Below, one piece after another: positions 24,581-35,598 of a stretch of 64,000 bases of DNA. The notes beneath the pieces are model-generated. The model did no database searches. It was given only the letters and a program-made list of their open reading frames with translations, and had not been told where the DNA came from. The first letter of the stretch is position 1. Each line of letters starts with the position of its first letter. Location: assembly GCF_003663945.1 (NCBI RefSeq), contig NZ_RCCH01000003.1, positions 310,001 to 374,000 of the forward strand. Direction: 5' to 3'. The stretch comes from Lacinutrix venerupis. Lineage in GTDB: Bacteria; Bacteroidota; Bacteroidia; Flavobacteriales; Flavobacteriaceae. Made by a program: the position numbers and the translations under genes.

Positions 24581-25813
24581 ATGGAAAATATAGCGTTAAT
24601 TGAATCATTTTCAGAGTTTAAAGACGATAAATTAATCGATCGTGTTACGCTAATGGCGATTTTAGAAGATGTATTTAGAAATGCCTTAAAGAAGAAGTTT
24701 GGAGATGATGATAATTTTGATATTATTATAAATCCTGATAAAGGAGATTTAGAAATTTGGAGAAATAGAGTTGTAGTAGCAGATGGAGAAGTAGAAGAAC
24801 CTAATCAAGAAATTTCTTTATCAGCAGCTAGAAAAATTGAACCAGATTTTGAAGTAGGTGAAGATGTATCTCAAGAAGTTAAGCTAATAGATCTTGGACG
24901 TCGTGCTATTTTAGCATTACGCCAAAATTTAATTTCTAAAATTCACGAACACGATAATACAAATATCTTTAAGCAATTTAAAGAATTAGAAGGCGATTTA
25001 TATACTGCAGAAGTGCACCATATTCGTCACAGAGCTGTAATCTTGTTGGATGATGAAGGAAACGAAATTATTTTACCAAAAGATAAACAAATACCTTCAG
25101 ATTTTTTCCGAAAAGGAGATAATGTAAGAGGAATTATTGATAGTGTAGAGTTAAAAGGAAATAAGCCGGCAATTATTATGTCGCGTACATCTCCTAAATT
25201 CTTAGAGAAATTATTTGAATCTGAAATACCAGAAGTATTCGATGGTTTAATTACAATTAAAAACGTTGTAAGAATACCTGGAGAAAAAGCAAAAGTAGCT
25301 GTAGATTCTTATGACGATAGAATAGATCCTGTTGGAGCTTGTGTAGGTATGAAAGGTTCTAGAATACACGGTATTGTACGTGAATTAGGAAACGAAAATA
25401 TAGACGTTATAAACTATACTAATAATTTACAACTATATATAACAAGAGCATTAAGTCCAGCACGTGTTACATCAATTAAAATAGATGAAGAAAACAAACG
25501 TGCAGAAGCTATATTAAAACCAGAAGAAGTTAGTAAAGCAATTGGTCGTGGAGGACATAATATTCGCTTAGCAGGGCAACTAACAGGTTATGAGATAGAT
25601 GTGTTTAGAGAAGGAGCAGAAGAAGATGTGGAATTAAGAGAATTCTCTGATGAGATTGAAGCATGGGTTATAAAAGAATTTAGCAAAGCAGGTTTAGATA
25701 CAGCAAAAAGTGTATTAGAGCAAGATGTTGCAGATTTAGTAAAAAGAACAGACTTAGAAGAAGAAACAATATTAGATGTTATAAGAATTCTTAAGGAAGA
25801 ATTCGAAGATTAA
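24581..25813 (+). CDS. nusA: Transcription termination/antitermination factor NusA
   Basis: This is a 410-residue RNA polymerase accessory protein that controls pausing, termination and antitermination. The order of domains is usual: N-terminal polymerase-binding part (about 1-130), S1 domain, then two KH domains with the RNA-binding GMKGSRIHGIVREL (about 265) and IGRGGHNIRLAGQLTG (about 325). The short C-terminus without acidic repeats is normal for non-Proteobacteria. It lies between rimP and infB. Confidence 0.97.
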   Translation: MENIALIESFSEFKDDKLIDRVTLMAILEDVFRNALKKKFGDDDNFDIIINPDKGDLEIWRNRVVVADGEVEEPNQEISLSAARKIEPDFEVGEDVSQEVKLIDLGRRAILALRQNLISKIHEHDNTNIFKQFKELEGDLYTAEVHHIRHRAVILLDDEGNEIILPKDKQIPSDFFRKGDNVRGIIDSVELKGNKPAIIMSRTSPKFLEKLFESEIPEVFDGLITIKNVVRIPGEKAKVAVDSYDDRIDPVGACVGMKGSRIHGIVRELGNENIDVINYTNNLQLYITRALSPARVTSIKIDEENKRAEAILKPEEVSKAIGRGGHNIRLAGQLTGYEIDVFREGAEEDVELREFSDEIEAWVIKEFSKAGLDTAKSVLEQDVADLVKRTDLEEETILDVIRILKEEFED

Positions 25814-25848
25814 CATATATTTGAGTAAAATTAAGGTAAAGGCAATTT

Positions 25849-28623
25849 ATGGCTGAAACGATTAGATTAAATAAAGTACTACGTGAGCTTAACATCTCTT
25901 TAGATCGTGCTGTGGAATTTTTAGATTCCAAAGGTGTCGAAGTAGAGAAGCGTCCAACCACGAAAATTTCTGAAGAAACATATAAAATTCTTTCAGACGA
26001 ATTCGAGACAGACGCAAGTAAAAAGATGAAATCTCAAGCGGTTAGTGAAGCTAAGCAGAAAGAAAAGGAAGATTTACGTATTAAACGTGAAAAAGCCATA
26101 GAAGCGAAGCAAAAAGAAGAAGAAGCAAAAGCAGCTGCCAAAGCCAAAGAGGAAGAAGTTGTAAAAGCAACAAAAACGCTTTCTGGCCCTAAAAAGGTTG
26201 GTAAAATCGATTTAGATTCTAAAAAGAAGGAAATTAAAGTTGAAAAACCTGAAGTAAAAGCAGAAACTTCTAAAAAAGAAGAAAAAGCAGAAACTAAACC
26301 TTCAGCTAAAGTAGAAGCTAAAAAAGAAACAATTTCTAAGAAGGAAGAATCTAAAAAGGTTGAGCCTAAAAAATCAGAGCCAAAAGTTGTAGAGCCTAAA
26401 ACAGTAGAAAAAGTCACTCCAAAAGAGACAACCTCTACAGAAACTACAACTCCAGAGCCAGAAACTGTTGAAACTCAGTATAAAAAACTTACAGGTCCTA
26501 AAATTGCAGGTAAAAAAATAGATTTATCTCAATTTAATAAGCCAAAGAAAAAGAAAGAACCTGTAAAAAAATCTGACGATTCTAATAAGAAAAAACGCCG
26601 TCGTATATCAAAACCAGGAGACAATAAACCTGGATCCGGAGGAAATAATCGTGGCGGAAATGATAGATTTAAAGGTAAAAAAGGACAAGGCCGTAGAAAT
26701 ATTGTAAAAGCAGAGCCTAGCGAAGAAGATGTAAAAAAACAAATTAGAGAAACTCTTGAAAAACTTCAAGGAAAATCTAGTAAAGGAAAAGGCGCTAAAT
26801 ATAGAAGAGATAAGAGAGATCAGCATAGAGAACAGACTGAAATCGATGAGCAAATCGAAGCAGCAGAAAGCAAAATCCTTAAAGTAACAGAGTTTGTTAC
26901 AGCAAGTGAAGTTGCAACTATGATGGATGTTAGTGTAACACAAATTATCTCAGCCTGTATGTCTTTAGGTATGATGGTTACAATGAATCAGCGTTTAGAT
27001 GCAGAAACATTATCAATCGTAGCAGAAGAATTTGGGTATAAAGTAGAATTTGTAACTGCAGACATAGAAGAATCTATTGTTGAAGTAGAAGATAAGCCAG
27101 AAGACTTAATAGAGCGTGCGCCAATTGTAACTGTAATGGGTCACGTAGATCATGGTAAAACATCACTTCTAGATTATATTCGTAAAGAAAATGTAATTGC
27201 AGGAGAATCAGGTGGAATTACTCAGCACATTGGAGCCTATGGAGTACAATTAGAAAATGGTCAAAAAATAGCATTTTTAGATACACCGGGTCACGAAGCC
27301 TTTACTGCCATGCGTGCACGTGGTGCTCAAGTAACAGATATTGCTATTATTGTAGCGGCTGCAGACGATGATATCATGCCGCAAACAAAAGAAGCTATAT
27401 CTCATGCACAAGCTGCGGGAGTTCCAATAGTATTTGCTATAAATAAAATAGATAAGCCAGATGCAAATCCAGAAAATATTAAAAGTGGATTAGCACAAAT
27501 GAATTTATTAGTAGAAGATTGGGGAGGTAAAATTCAATCTCATGATATTTCAGCAAAAGTAGGAACGGGAGTTCAAGAATTATTAGAAAAAGTATTGCTA
27601 GAAGCAGAATTATTAGAGCTTAAAGCAAACCCAAATAAACCAGCAGTTGGTACAGTTGTAGAAGCTTTCCTTGATAAAGGTCGTGGATATGTGTCAACAA
27701 TATTAGTACAAGCAGGTACCTTAAGAATAGGTGACTACGTTTTAGCTGGAAAAAATAGTGGTAAAATTAAAGCAATGCACGATGAGCGTGGAAATGATGT
27801 TGCCGAAGCCGGACCATCAACACCTGTCTCAATATTAGGGTTAGATGGAGCACCTCAAGCAGGTGATAAGTTTAATGTCTTTGCAGATGAGCGTGAAGCA
27901 AAACAAATTGCAACAAAACGTGCGCAATTACAACGTGAGCAATCGGTTAGAACACAACGTCATATTACATTAGACGAGATTGGTCGTCGTATAGCGTTAG
28001 GAGATTTCCAAGAGCTTAATATTATACTTAAAGGTGATGTTGATGGTTCTGTAGAAGCTTTAACAGATTCTTTCCAGAAACTATCTACTGAAGAAATTCA
28101 TGTAAATATCATTCATAAAGGAGTAGGAGCAATTACAGAGAGTGATGTGTTGTTAGCAACCGCATCAGATGCGATTATTATTGGGTTTAATGTTCGTCCA
28201 GTTGGAAATGCAAGAACAGTTGCAGATACCGAAGAAATCGATATCAGAACATACTCTATTATCTACGATGCTATTAATGATCTTAAAGATGCTATGGAAG
28301 GTATGTTATCTCCAGAAGTTAAAGAAGAAGTTACAGGTACTGCAGAAATTAGAGAAATGTTTAAAGTTTCTAAAGTTGGAACTATTGCAGGTTGTATGGT
28401 AATGAATGGTAAAATATACAGAAATTCTCAAATCCGTTTAATACGTGATGGAGTTGTAGTTTATACAGGTGAATTAGCATCATTAAAACGATTTAAGGAT
28501 GATGTTAAAGAAGTTGGTAAAGGTTACGACTGTGGTATGCAAATTAAAAATTACAACGATATTAAAGAAGGCGATGTAATTGAAGCATTCCACGAAGTTG
28601 AAGTTAAGAAGAAATTAAAATAA
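25849..28623 (+). CDS. infB: Translation initiation factor IF-2
   Basis: This is a 924-residue GTPase that places initiator tRNA on the 30S subunit and aids subunit joining. The N-terminal IF2_N motif ([21 protein letters not shown]) is followed by a long Lys/Glu/Pro-rich linker (about 60-340), a second small domain, and the G domain with GHVDHGKT near residue 430, DTPGHE and NKID. Domains II-IV follow. The linker is low-complexity, and the reverse-strand frames opposite it are artefacts. It ends the operon, 46 bp before a strong terminator. Confidence 0.97.
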   Translation: MAETIRLNKVLRELNISLDRAVEFLDSKGVEVEKRPTTKISEETYKILSDEFETDASKKMKSQAVSEAKQKEKEDLRIKREKAIEAKQKEEEAKAAAKAKEEEVVKATKTLSGPKKVGKIDLDSKKKEIKVEKPEVKAETSKKEEKAETKPSAKVEAKKETISKKEESKKVEPKKSEPKVVEPKTVEKVTPKETTSTETTTPEPETVETQYKKLTGPKIAGKKIDLSQFNKPKKKKEPVKKSDDSNKKKRRRISKPGDNKPGSGGNNRGGNDRFKGKKGQGRRNIVKAEPSEEDVKKQIRETLEKLQGKSSKGKGAKYRRDKRDQHREQTEIDEQIEAAESKILKVTEFVTASEVATMMDVSVTQIISACMSLGMMVTMNQRLDAETLSIVAEEFGYKVEFVTADIEESIVEVEDKPEDLIERAPIVTVMGHVDHGKTSLLDYIRKENVIAGESGGITQHIGAYGVQLENGQKIAFLDTPGHEAFTAMRARGAQVTDIAIIVAAADDDIMPQTKEAISHAQAAGVPIVFAINKIDKPDANPENIKSGLAQMNLLVEDWGGKIQSHDISAKVGTGVQELLEKVLLEAELLELKANPNKPAVGTVVEAFLDKGRGYVSTILVQAGTLRIGDYVLAGKNSGKIKAMHDERGNDVAEAGPSTPVSILGLDGAPQAGDKFNVFADEREAKQIATKRAQLQREQSVRTQRHITLDEIGRRIALGDFQELNIILKGDVDGSVEALTDSFQKLSTEEIHVNIIHKGVGAITESDVLLATASDAIIIGFNVRPVGNARTVADTEEIDIRTYSIIYDAINDLKDAMEGMLSPEVKEEVTGTAEIREMFKVSKVGTIAGCMVMNGKIYRNSQIRLIRDGVVVYTGELASLKRFKDDVKEVGKGYDCGMQIKNYNDIKEGDVIEAFHEVEVKKKLK

Positions 28624-28669
28624 TTTCTTTTAAAACCCATAAATAAGAGTGTTTAACTCTATAAATTAA

Positions 28670-28702
28670 AAAAGCCGTTTTCAATAATTGAAAACGGCTT
28701 TT
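28670..28702. terminator. Bidirectional terminator between infB and the SPOR gene
   Basis: A 15 bp perfect stem, AAAAGCCGTTTTCAA (28670-28684) and TTGAAAACGGCTTTT (28688-28702), has a 3 nt loop, with As on one side and Ts on the other. It serves both convergent genes. Confidence 0.9.
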
Positions 28703-28732
28703 ACTTTTATCTTAATTTAATAAGTAAGATGT

Positions 28733-29125
28733 TTAATCTTTTTTCTTAGGTTTAAAAATAAATGCACTAGGAAACTTTTTCTTTATTTTCATTAATGCTT
28801 TATCTGCTTCCAATCGTGTTCTAAAACTACCCACCCAAATCTTATAGTTTGGTGTTTCGTAAACTAATTTTGAAGACCAAGAATTAAAAGAGCTATCAAA
28901 ACTATTTTCTATGCTTTCTGCACGAGTTCTAGAACCAGAATATATCTGAATTTTGTAACGATTGCTGTCTTCATCTTCTGTATTTATTTGTTTTTTTAAC
29001 TCTAATAAAGTAGAAATTTCTGGATTTTGATTTATTGTAACAGTTCCCTGTTGAGCAAAAATAATACTACTTGAAAGTGTTAATCCTAGAGATAAACATA
29101 GGATTTTTAGAGATTTAGTATTCAT
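28733..29125 (-). CDS. Exported SPOR-domain protein
   Basis: This is a 130-residue protein with signal MNTKSLKILCLSLGLTLSSSIIFAQ. Residues about 55-127 form a SPOR domain (YKIQIYSGSRTRAESIEN...YKIWVGSFRTRLEADKALMKIKKKFPSAFIF), which binds denuded peptidoglycan at division sites. It has no membrane anchor, so it is periplasmic. A -7 match for its strand, CAAATGTA as read on the plus strand (29145-29152), lies just upstream. Single gene. Confidence 0.88.
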   Translation of the reverse strand: MNTKSLKILCLSLGLTLSSSIIFAQQGTVTINQNPEISTLLELKKQINTEDEDSNRYKIQIYSGSRTRAESIENSFDSSFNSWSSKLVYETPNYKIWVGSFRTRLEADKALMKIKKKFPSAFIFKPKKKD

Positions 29126-29250
29126 ATTTAAAATAAATTTAATGCAAATGTAAAAGTATTAAACGAAAGAAAAGCTCTTTTTCTTATTTAGAATTTCTCT
29201 AAATTAGAAATTAAGAGTTCTTTAAGATTTCTAAAATGGACTTTATATAT

Positions 29251-29258
29251 TACTTTTG
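29251..29258 (+). promoter_or_regulatory. -7 element of the act-cox respiratory operon
   Basis: TACTTTTG fits TAnnTTTG and lies 35 bp before the first possible start codon of actA. No TTG stands at the -33 distance, so an activator may be needed. Confidence 0.4.
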
Positions 29259-29337
29259 CTAAAGTTTTTTATAACTGTATTTTTAGATATAGATGAAAAA
29301 ATCATACCAAAGTTTAGAAGTAAATTCAATCAATAAT

Positions 29338-30636
29338 ATGAAACAGGTGATTCACCGCAAATTAGGTTTTAATATTCTTCATTTCTGCTTAATTTTTTTA
29401 CTAGCCTTTTCTACTAGCCTTTCCGCTCAAAATGGAGATGCAGTAGCAGGTAAAGCATTATTTAACGCTAATTGTGCTTCTTGTCATAAATTAAATAAAA
29501 AAATGACAGGTCCAGCTTTAGCAAATGTTGAAACACGTTTGGCTGAAGACGAAGGTCTTGATAGAGAGTGGTTATATACATGGATTAAAAACAGTGCGGG
29601 CATGGTTAAATCTGGCGATGCATATGCTGTAAAAATCTTTGAAGAGTACAACGGTACTGCAATGACAGCTTTTCCGCAGTTAACTAACGTGGAGATAGAT
29701 AATATTTTAGCATATACAGCTGCAGCTCCACCGGCGCCGCCGGCTCCAACTCCTGGAGAGGGAGGGACTGCTAATCCTCAAAACGATACAAATTCAAACG
29801 GATTAATTTTAGGGGCTTTAGCGCTGTTATTTGCTATATTGGCAGGAGCCTTGTTTTTAGTAAATAGGACGTTACGTAATTTTGCAGAAGCAAAAGGAAT
29901 TGAGGTTCCGGCAAAAGAGAAATCTAAGCCATTATGGAAAGCGTTTGTTGATAATCAATTTTTAGTATTAGTAACAGCTATATTGTTTTTGTTAGCATCA
30001 GGTTATTTTGTTTACGGTTACTTTATGCAAGTTGGCGTAAACCAAGGTTATGAGCCGGTTCAAGAAATTCATTATTCTCATAGAATTCATGCAGGAGATA
30101 ATGGTATCGATTGTAAGTATTGTCACTCTTCAGCAAGAGTTAGTAAAACATCTGGTATACCTTCTTTAAATGTTTGTATGAATTGTCATAAGTCAATTTA
30201 TGAAGTTGCTCCAGAAACACAATCTGAAGGAATGGCTGAGTATGGTGTAGATTATAATGCTGAAATTAAAAAACTATACAAAGCAGTAGGTTGGGATGAT
30301 GCAGAGCAAAAATATACAGGTGAAACAAGCCCAGTGAAATGGACAAGAATTCACAACTTACCAGACTTTGCGTATTTTAACCACTCTCAACACGTTTCGG
30401 TTGCAGGAGTAGCGTGTCAAACATGTCATGGGCCAGTTGAGGAAATGGAGGTTATGTATCAATATGCTCCTTTAACTATGGGTTGGTGTATTAACTGTCA
30501 TAGAGAAACAAATGTTAATGTAAAAGATAACAATTACTATACTAAAATTCACGAAGAATTATCTAAAAAATATGGTGTTGAGAAATTAACAGCAGCTCAA
30601 ATGGGAGGTTTAGAGTGTGGTAAGTGTCATTATTAA
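29338..30636 (+). CDS. actA: Alternative complex III multiheme cytochrome c subunit ActA
   Basis: This is the heme-bearing subunit of alternative complex III, which moves electrons from quinol towards the terminal oxidase. From ATG 29338 it has 432 residues; an ATG at 29293 would add 15 residues before the signal, giving an unusually long n-region. Signal MKQVIHRKLGFNILHFCLIFLLAFSTSLSAQ, then a monoheme domain (CASCH), a Pro-rich linker, two membrane helices, and a multiheme domain with CKYCH, CMNCH, CQTCH, CINCH and CGKCH. That makes six c-type heme sites. It is first in an operon running through coxA. Confidence 0.9.
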   Translation: MKQVIHRKLGFNILHFCLIFLLAFSTSLSAQNGDAVAGKALFNANCASCHKLNKKMTGPALANVETRLAEDEGLDREWLYTWIKNSAGMVKSGDAYAVKIFEEYNGTAMTAFPQLTNVEIDNILAYTAAAPPAPPAPTPGEGGTANPQNDTNSNGLILGALALLFAILAGALFLVNRTLRNFAEAKGIEVPAKEKSKPLWKAFVDNQFLVLVTAILFLLASGYFVYGYFMQVGVNQGYEPVQEIHYSHRIHAGDNGIDCKYCHSSARVSKTSGIPSLNVCMNCHKSIYEVAPETQSEGMAEYGVDYNAEIKKLYKAVGWDDAEQKYTGETSPVKWTRIHNLPDFAYFNHSQHVSVAGVACQTCHGPVEEMEVMYQYAPLTMGWCINCHRETNVNVKDNNYYTKIHEELSKKYGVEKLTAAQMGGLECGKCHY

Positions 30637-30722
30637 AAATAATAATTTTAATAAGATCTAAAAAAAGAATCTCTTAAAGAGGTTAATAAAAAATAAATTA
30701 AGAAGTAATTCAATTATATAAT

Positions 30723-33700
30723 ATGTCATCAAACAAGAAATACTGGAAAAGTGTTGAGGAGCTAAAAGATAGCTCTATTGTTGAGACGCTAAAACAAAAC
30801 GAGTTTGTAAATGAAATTCCTACAGATGAGTTTCTTGGTAACAAGGAGACATTAGAAGGTTCTTCTACAACGCGTCGTGATTTCTTAAAATACGTCGGCT
30901 TTAGTACAGCTGCAGCTTCTCTAGCTGCTTGTGAAGGGCCGGTAATTAAATCAATCCCTTACGTAGTTCAGCCAGATTCTATTATTCCTGGTGTTGCAAA
31001 TTATTATGCAACTTCAATTGCAGATGGTTTTGATTTTGCAAGTGTTTTAGTGAAAACTAGAGAAGGTCGTCCAATTAAAATTGAAAACAATAATCTTGCA
31101 GCTACCGATGGTGGTGCAAATGCAAGAGTTAATGCTTCTGTTTTAGGATTATATGATAGTTTAAGGGTGCAAAGTCCAATGAAAGGTGAAAGCGCTATTT
31201 CATGGTCAACTTTAACTTCAGAAACCACTCAAAAATTAAATGCATTAAAAGGTAGTGGAAAGCAAATTGTGTTATTAACACAAACTTTTGCAAGTCCATC
31301 TACATCTAAGCTTATTTCAGAATTTAAAGAAAAATATGGCAATGTAAACCATGTTATTTATGATGCTGTTTCAGAGTCTGCTGCATTAGATGCCTTTCAA
31401 GCAAAATATAACGAGAGAGGTTTAGCAGATTATGATTTTTCATTGGCAGCAACTATTGTTGGGTTTGGTGCAGATTTCTTAGGTGATTGGCAAGGAGGAG
31501 GTTTCGATTCTGGATATTCTCAAGGACGTGTTCCAACAAATGGAAAAATGTCTCGTCATATTCAGTTCGAATCTAATATGTCTCTTGCTGGAGCAAATGC
31601 AGATAAGCGTGTGCCTTTAACACCAACTCAGCAAAAATTAGCTTTAGCGAAATTACATAGTTTAATAGTTGGTGGAGCTTTTTCAGGAAGCCTATCGCCA
31701 GCAATAGAAAAGGCGGTTCAAGATGCAGCTTCAGAGTTAAGAAAAGCTGGAAGTGCAGGAGTTGTAGTTACAGGTATTCAAGATGTAAATGCACAAACGG
31801 TTGTTTTAGAAATTAATGAAGCTTTAAGTAGTAAAGCATTCAATCCTAAAAAACCAATTAGAACAAGACAAGGGAATGATAAAGCAGTTACAGCTTTAGT
31901 TGCAGATATGAAAGCAGGTAGAGTTGGTGCTATTATTATGAGTGGAGTAAATCCATTATATACATTACCAAATGCTTCAGAATTTGCTGAAGGATTAAAA
32001 AACACTGATTTATCTATTACTTTTTCAATGAAGGTAGATGAAACAGCTTCTGCAACACAATACGTTGCTGCTGCTCCTCATTATTTAGAAAGTTGGGGAG
32101 ATGTAGAGTTTAAAAAAGGTCATTATGGTTTAATTCAGCCAACTATTCGTCCTTTATTTGACACTAAGCAGTTTCAAGAAGCTCTACTACTTTGGATAGG
32201 TAGTGATGTTAAATATAGCGATTACGTTAAAAACGTTTGGAATACTTCAGTTTTAGGAGGAGCATCGTTTAATCAAGCATTACATGATGGTTCATTTATA
32301 TCTAAAAGTTCTGGAGATCTAATTGAAGATACAACAGAAGTTTCTGAAGATGAAATGGTATCACCTTCTGGAAATGCTGCTAGAGCTTTAGCCGCTAGTG
32401 CTACTTCAAAAGGAATGGAGCTTACTTTATATACTAAAGTAGGAATGGGAGATGGACAGCAGGCTAACAATCCTTGGTTACAAGAATTTCCGGATCCAAT
32501 TACTAGAACCTCTTGGGATAATTATTTAACAGTATCTGCAGCAGATGCAAAAGCATTAGAATTAATAAACGAACACGAAGCTACAGGTGCATTAAATGGT
32601 AGTTATGCAGATATCACTGTAAATGGAAAGACCATTACTGTTCCTGTAATTATTCAACCAGGTCAAGCTAAAGGTTCAGTTGGTTTAGCATTAGGTTATG
32701 GTAAAAAAGCTGGTTTAAAAGAAGAAATGCAAACTGGAGTAAATGCTTATGCATTATATAACGGTTTCAATAATATACAAAATGTAACTGTAAAAAAAGC
32801 AGCTGGACTACATGAGTTTGCTTGTGTTCAATTACAAAATACTTTAATGGGTCGTGGAGACATTGTTAAAGAAACTACATTAGAGATTTTTAATACTAAA
32901 GATAAATCGCATTGGAATCCAGTTCCTATGGTTTCTTTAAATCATGAAGAAACTCCAGTTACTTCTCCTGACGTAGATTTATGGGATGAATTTGATCGTT
33001 CAATAGGACATCACTTTAATTTATCTATAGATTTAAATGCCTGTACAGGTTGTGGAGCTTGTGTTATTGCTTGTCATGCAGAAAACAACGTTCCTGTTGT
33101 AGGTAAAGAAGAAATTCGCCGTAGTCGTGATATGCATTGGTTACGTATTGATAGATATTATTCTTCAGAAGAATCTTTTGAAGCAGATGATGCTAAGAAA
33201 GAAGGATTTAGTGGTTTATTTGGAGATAATGGTTCTTTAGGTGGATTTGGTGAATTAGAAGTTGCTGCAGATAATCCGCAGGTAGCCTTTCAACCAGTAA
33301 TGTGTCAGCACTGTAATCATGCTCCTTGTGAGACTGTTTGTCCAGTAGCAGCAACATCACATGGTCGTCAAGGTCAAAATCATATGGCGTATAACCGTTG
33401 TGTAGGTACAAGATATTGTGCAAACAACTGTCCTTATAAGGTACGTCGTTTCAACTGGTTTTTATATGCTGGTAACGATGAGTTTGATTATCATATGAAT
33501 GATGATTTAGGACGTATGGTTCTTAATCCAGATGTAACAGTACGTTCTCGTGGTGTAATGGAAAAATGTTCTATGTGTATTCAAAAAACACAAAAAACAA
33601 TTCTTGACGCAAAACGTGATGGACGTGTTATTAAGGATGGTGAATTCCAAACAGCATGTTCTGCAGCTTGTGGAAGCGGAGCAATGGTATTTGGAGATAT

Positions 33701-33824
33701 AAACGATAAAGAAAGTAAAGTTGCAAAACTTTTAAAAGACGATCGTATGTATCACTTATTAGAAAGTGTTGGTACTAAACCTAATGTTCAGTATCATACT
33801 AAAGTGAGAAATACGAAAGGATAA
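30723..33824 (+). CDS. actB: Alternative complex III iron-sulphur/molybdopterin-type subunit ActB
   Basis: This is a 1033-residue periplasmic subunit. TTRRDFLKYVGFSTAAAS at residues 49-66 is a twin-arginine signal, set back from the N-terminus as is usual in ActB. A large region related to molybdopterin oxidoreductases (about 70-720) lacks clear cofactor-binding residues. The C-terminal ferredoxin part carries CTGCGACVIACH, CQHCNHAPCETVCP, CANNCP and CSMC, enough for several Fe-S clusters. It passes electrons within the complex. It follows actA by 86 bp. Confidence 0.92.
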   Translation: MSSNKKYWKSVEELKDSSIVETLKQNEFVNEIPTDEFLGNKETLEGSSTTRRDFLKYVGFSTAAASLAACEGPVIKSIPYVVQPDSIIPGVANYYATSIADGFDFASVLVKTREGRPIKIENNNLAATDGGANARVNASVLGLYDSLRVQSPMKGESAISWSTLTSETTQKLNALKGSGKQIVLLTQTFASPSTSKLISEFKEKYGNVNHVIYDAVSESAALDAFQAKYNERGLADYDFSLAATIVGFGADFLGDWQGGGFDSGYSQGRVPTNGKMSRHIQFESNMSLAGANADKRVPLTPTQQKLALAKLHSLIVGGAFSGSLSPAIEKAVQDAASELRKAGSAGVVVTGIQDVNAQTVVLEINEALSSKAFNPKKPIRTRQGNDKAVTALVADMKAGRVGAIIMSGVNPLYTLPNASEFAEGLKNTDLSITFSMKVDETASATQYVAAAPHYLESWGDVEFKKGHYGLIQPTIRPLFDTKQFQEALLLWIGSDVKYSDYVKNVWNTSVLGGASFNQALHDGSFISKSSGDLIEDTTEVSEDEMVSPSGNAARALAASATSKGMELTLYTKVGMGDGQQANNPWLQEFPDPITRTSWDNYLTVSAADAKALELINEHEATGALNGSYADITVNGKTITVPVIIQPGQAKGSVGLALGYGKKAGLKEEMQTGVNAYALYNGFNNIQNVTVKKAAGLHEFACVQLQNTLMGRGDIVKETTLEIFNTKDKSHWNPVPMVSLNHEETPVTSPDVDLWDEFDRSIGHHFNLSIDLNACTGCGACVIACHAENNVPVVGKEEIRRSRDMHWLRIDRYYSSEESFEADDAKKEGFSGLFGDNGSLGGFGELEVAADNPQVAFQPVMCQHCNHAPCETVCPVAATSHGRQGQNHMAYNRCVGTRYCANNCPYKVRRFNWFLYAGNDEFDYHMNDDLGRMVLNPDVTVRSRGVMEKCSMCIQKTQKTILDAKRDGRVIKDGEFQTACSAACGSGAMVFGDINDKESKVAKLLKDDRMYHLLESVGTKPNVQYHTKVRNTKG

Positions 33825-33858
33825 AAAAAATTAATTAACGAACAATTATAAAAGGATT

Positions 33859-35589
33859 ATGGCGTCTCATTACGAAGCACCTATTAGAAGACCTTTAGTT
33901 ACAGGCAATAAATCGTATCACGATGTTACCGTAGATATTGCGGCACCTGTAGAAGGAAAAGCCAATAAACACTGGTGGATTGTATTTTCAATTGCATTAG
34001 TAGCTTTCCTTTGGGGAGTTGGATGTATGGTTTACACAATATCTACAGGAATTGGAACTTGGGGATTAAACAAGACCGTTGGTTGGGCTTGGGATATTAC
34101 TAACTTTGTTTGGTGGGTAGGTATTGGTCACGCAGGAACATTAATTTCTGCAGTACTATTACTTTTCCGTCAAAAATGGAGAATGGCAATTAACCGTTCT
34201 GCAGAAGCAATGACAATTTTCTCTGTTGTCCAAGCAGGATTATTTCCAGTTATTCACATGGGACGTCCATGGTTAGCTTACTGGGTATTACCAATACCAA
34301 ACCAATTTGGTTCTCTTTGGGTAAACTTTAATTCTCCTTTACTTTGGGATGTATTTGCAATTTCAACGTACTTATCTGTATCATTAGTATTCTGGTGGAC
34401 AGGTTTACTTCCAGATTTTGCAATGTTAAGAGATAGAGCAATTAAACCTTTTCAAAAGAAAATATATAGCTTATTAAGCTTTGGATGGACAGGAAGAGCT
34501 AAAGATTGGCAACGTTTTGAAGAAGTATCTTTAGTACTTGCAGGTTTAGCAACACCATTAGTACTTTCTGTACACACTATTGTATCGTTTGATTTCGCAA
34601 CGTCTGTAATACCAGGTTGGCATACAACTATATTCCCACCATACTTCGTTGCAGGTGCAATTTTCTCTGGATTTGCAATGGTAAATACACTTCTTATCAT
34701 TATGAGAAAAGTGTGTAACCTTGAAGATTATATTACTGTTCAGCATATTGAATTAATGAACATTGTAATTATGCTTACTGGTTCTATAGTTGGTGTAGCT
34801 TATATTACAGAGTTATTTGTAGCTTGGTATTCTGGTGTAGAATACGAACAATATGCGTTTTTAAATAGAGCAACTGGACCATATGCTTGGGCATATTGGG
34901 CAATGATGTCTTGTAATGTATTTTCTCCTCAGTTTATGTGGTTTAAAAAGTTACGTACAAGTATTATGTTCTCTTTCGTAATTTCAATTGTTGTAAATAT
35001 TGGAATGTGGTTTGAACGTTTTGTAATTATTGTAACATCATTACACAGAGATTATTTACCATCATCTTGGACAATGTTCTCTCCAACCTTTGTTGATATT
35101 GGGATTTTTATTGGAACAATTGGATTCTTCTTTGTATTATTCTTATTGTACTCAAGAACATTCCCAGTAATAGCTCAAGCCGAAGTAAAAACAATATTAA
35201 AATCTTCTGGAGATAAATATAAAAATCTTAGAGATTCAGGTCAAAGCTTAATGGGAACAGGAGCAGACGAAAGAACTTCTGTTTATTCTTTAAAAGAAGA
35301 AACAACGTTAACACCAACTTTTGCAAAAGATGATGTTAAAGTTAGTAACCTATTAGATGGCGTAGGAAGCTTTGATCCAGCAACACAAACTGCTGATGAT
35401 TTAAAAGTAATTAATGGAATTGGTCCAAAAATGGAGCAAACATTAAATAGTATTGGAATATTTACTTTCGCACAGGTTAGTAAAATGACAAATAGAGAAT
35501 ATACATTGTTAGACGAAATTACAGGTTCTTTTCCAGGAAGGGCAGAACGTGATGATTGGTCTGGACAAGCTAAAAAATTAATAAACTAA
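33859..35589 (+). CDS. actC: Alternative complex III NrfD-like membrane subunit ActC, with C-terminal HhH extension
   Basis: This is a 576-residue quinol-binding membrane subunit of the NrfD/PsrC family with about ten helices over residues 40-450. After the last helix there is a tail of about 115 residues. Its end, VINGIGPKMEQTLNSIGIFTFAQVSKM, is a helix-hairpin-helix motif of the kind seen in DNA-binding proteins and in several small fused modules. The tail is in frame without a break. The extension is not part of the core family as I know it; its role is unknown. Confidence 0.9.
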   Translation: MASHYEAPIRRPLVTGNKSYHDVTVDIAAPVEGKANKHWWIVFSIALVAFLWGVGCMVYTISTGIGTWGLNKTVGWAWDITNFVWWVGIGHAGTLISAVLLLFRQKWRMAINRSAEAMTIFSVVQAGLFPVIHMGRPWLAYWVLPIPNQFGSLWVNFNSPLLWDVFAISTYLSVSLVFWWTGLLPDFAMLRDRAIKPFQKKIYSLLSFGWTGRAKDWQRFEEVSLVLAGLATPLVLSVHTIVSFDFATSVIPGWHTTIFPPYFVAGAIFSGFAMVNTLLIIMRKVCNLEDYITVQHIELMNIVIMLTGSIVGVAYITELFVAWYSGVEYEQYAFLNRATGPYAWAYWAMMSCNVFSPQFMWFKKLRTSIMFSFVISIVVNIGMWFERFVIIVTSLHRDYLPSSWTMFSPTFVDIGIFIGTIGFFFVLFLLYSRTFPVIAQAEVKTILKSSGDKYKNLRDSGQSLMGTGADERTSVYSLKEETTLTPTFAKDDVKVSNLLDGVGSFDPATQTADDLKVINGIGPKMEQTLNSIGIFTFAQVSKMTNREYTLLDEITGSFPGRAERDDWSGQAKKLIN

Positions 35590-35598
35590 AAGTAGCAT

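Noticed and set aside
26034-26417. 127-codon reverse frame opposite infB
   Set aside because: It is a Ser/Phe-rich shadow of the low-complexity Lys/Glu linker of IF-2.
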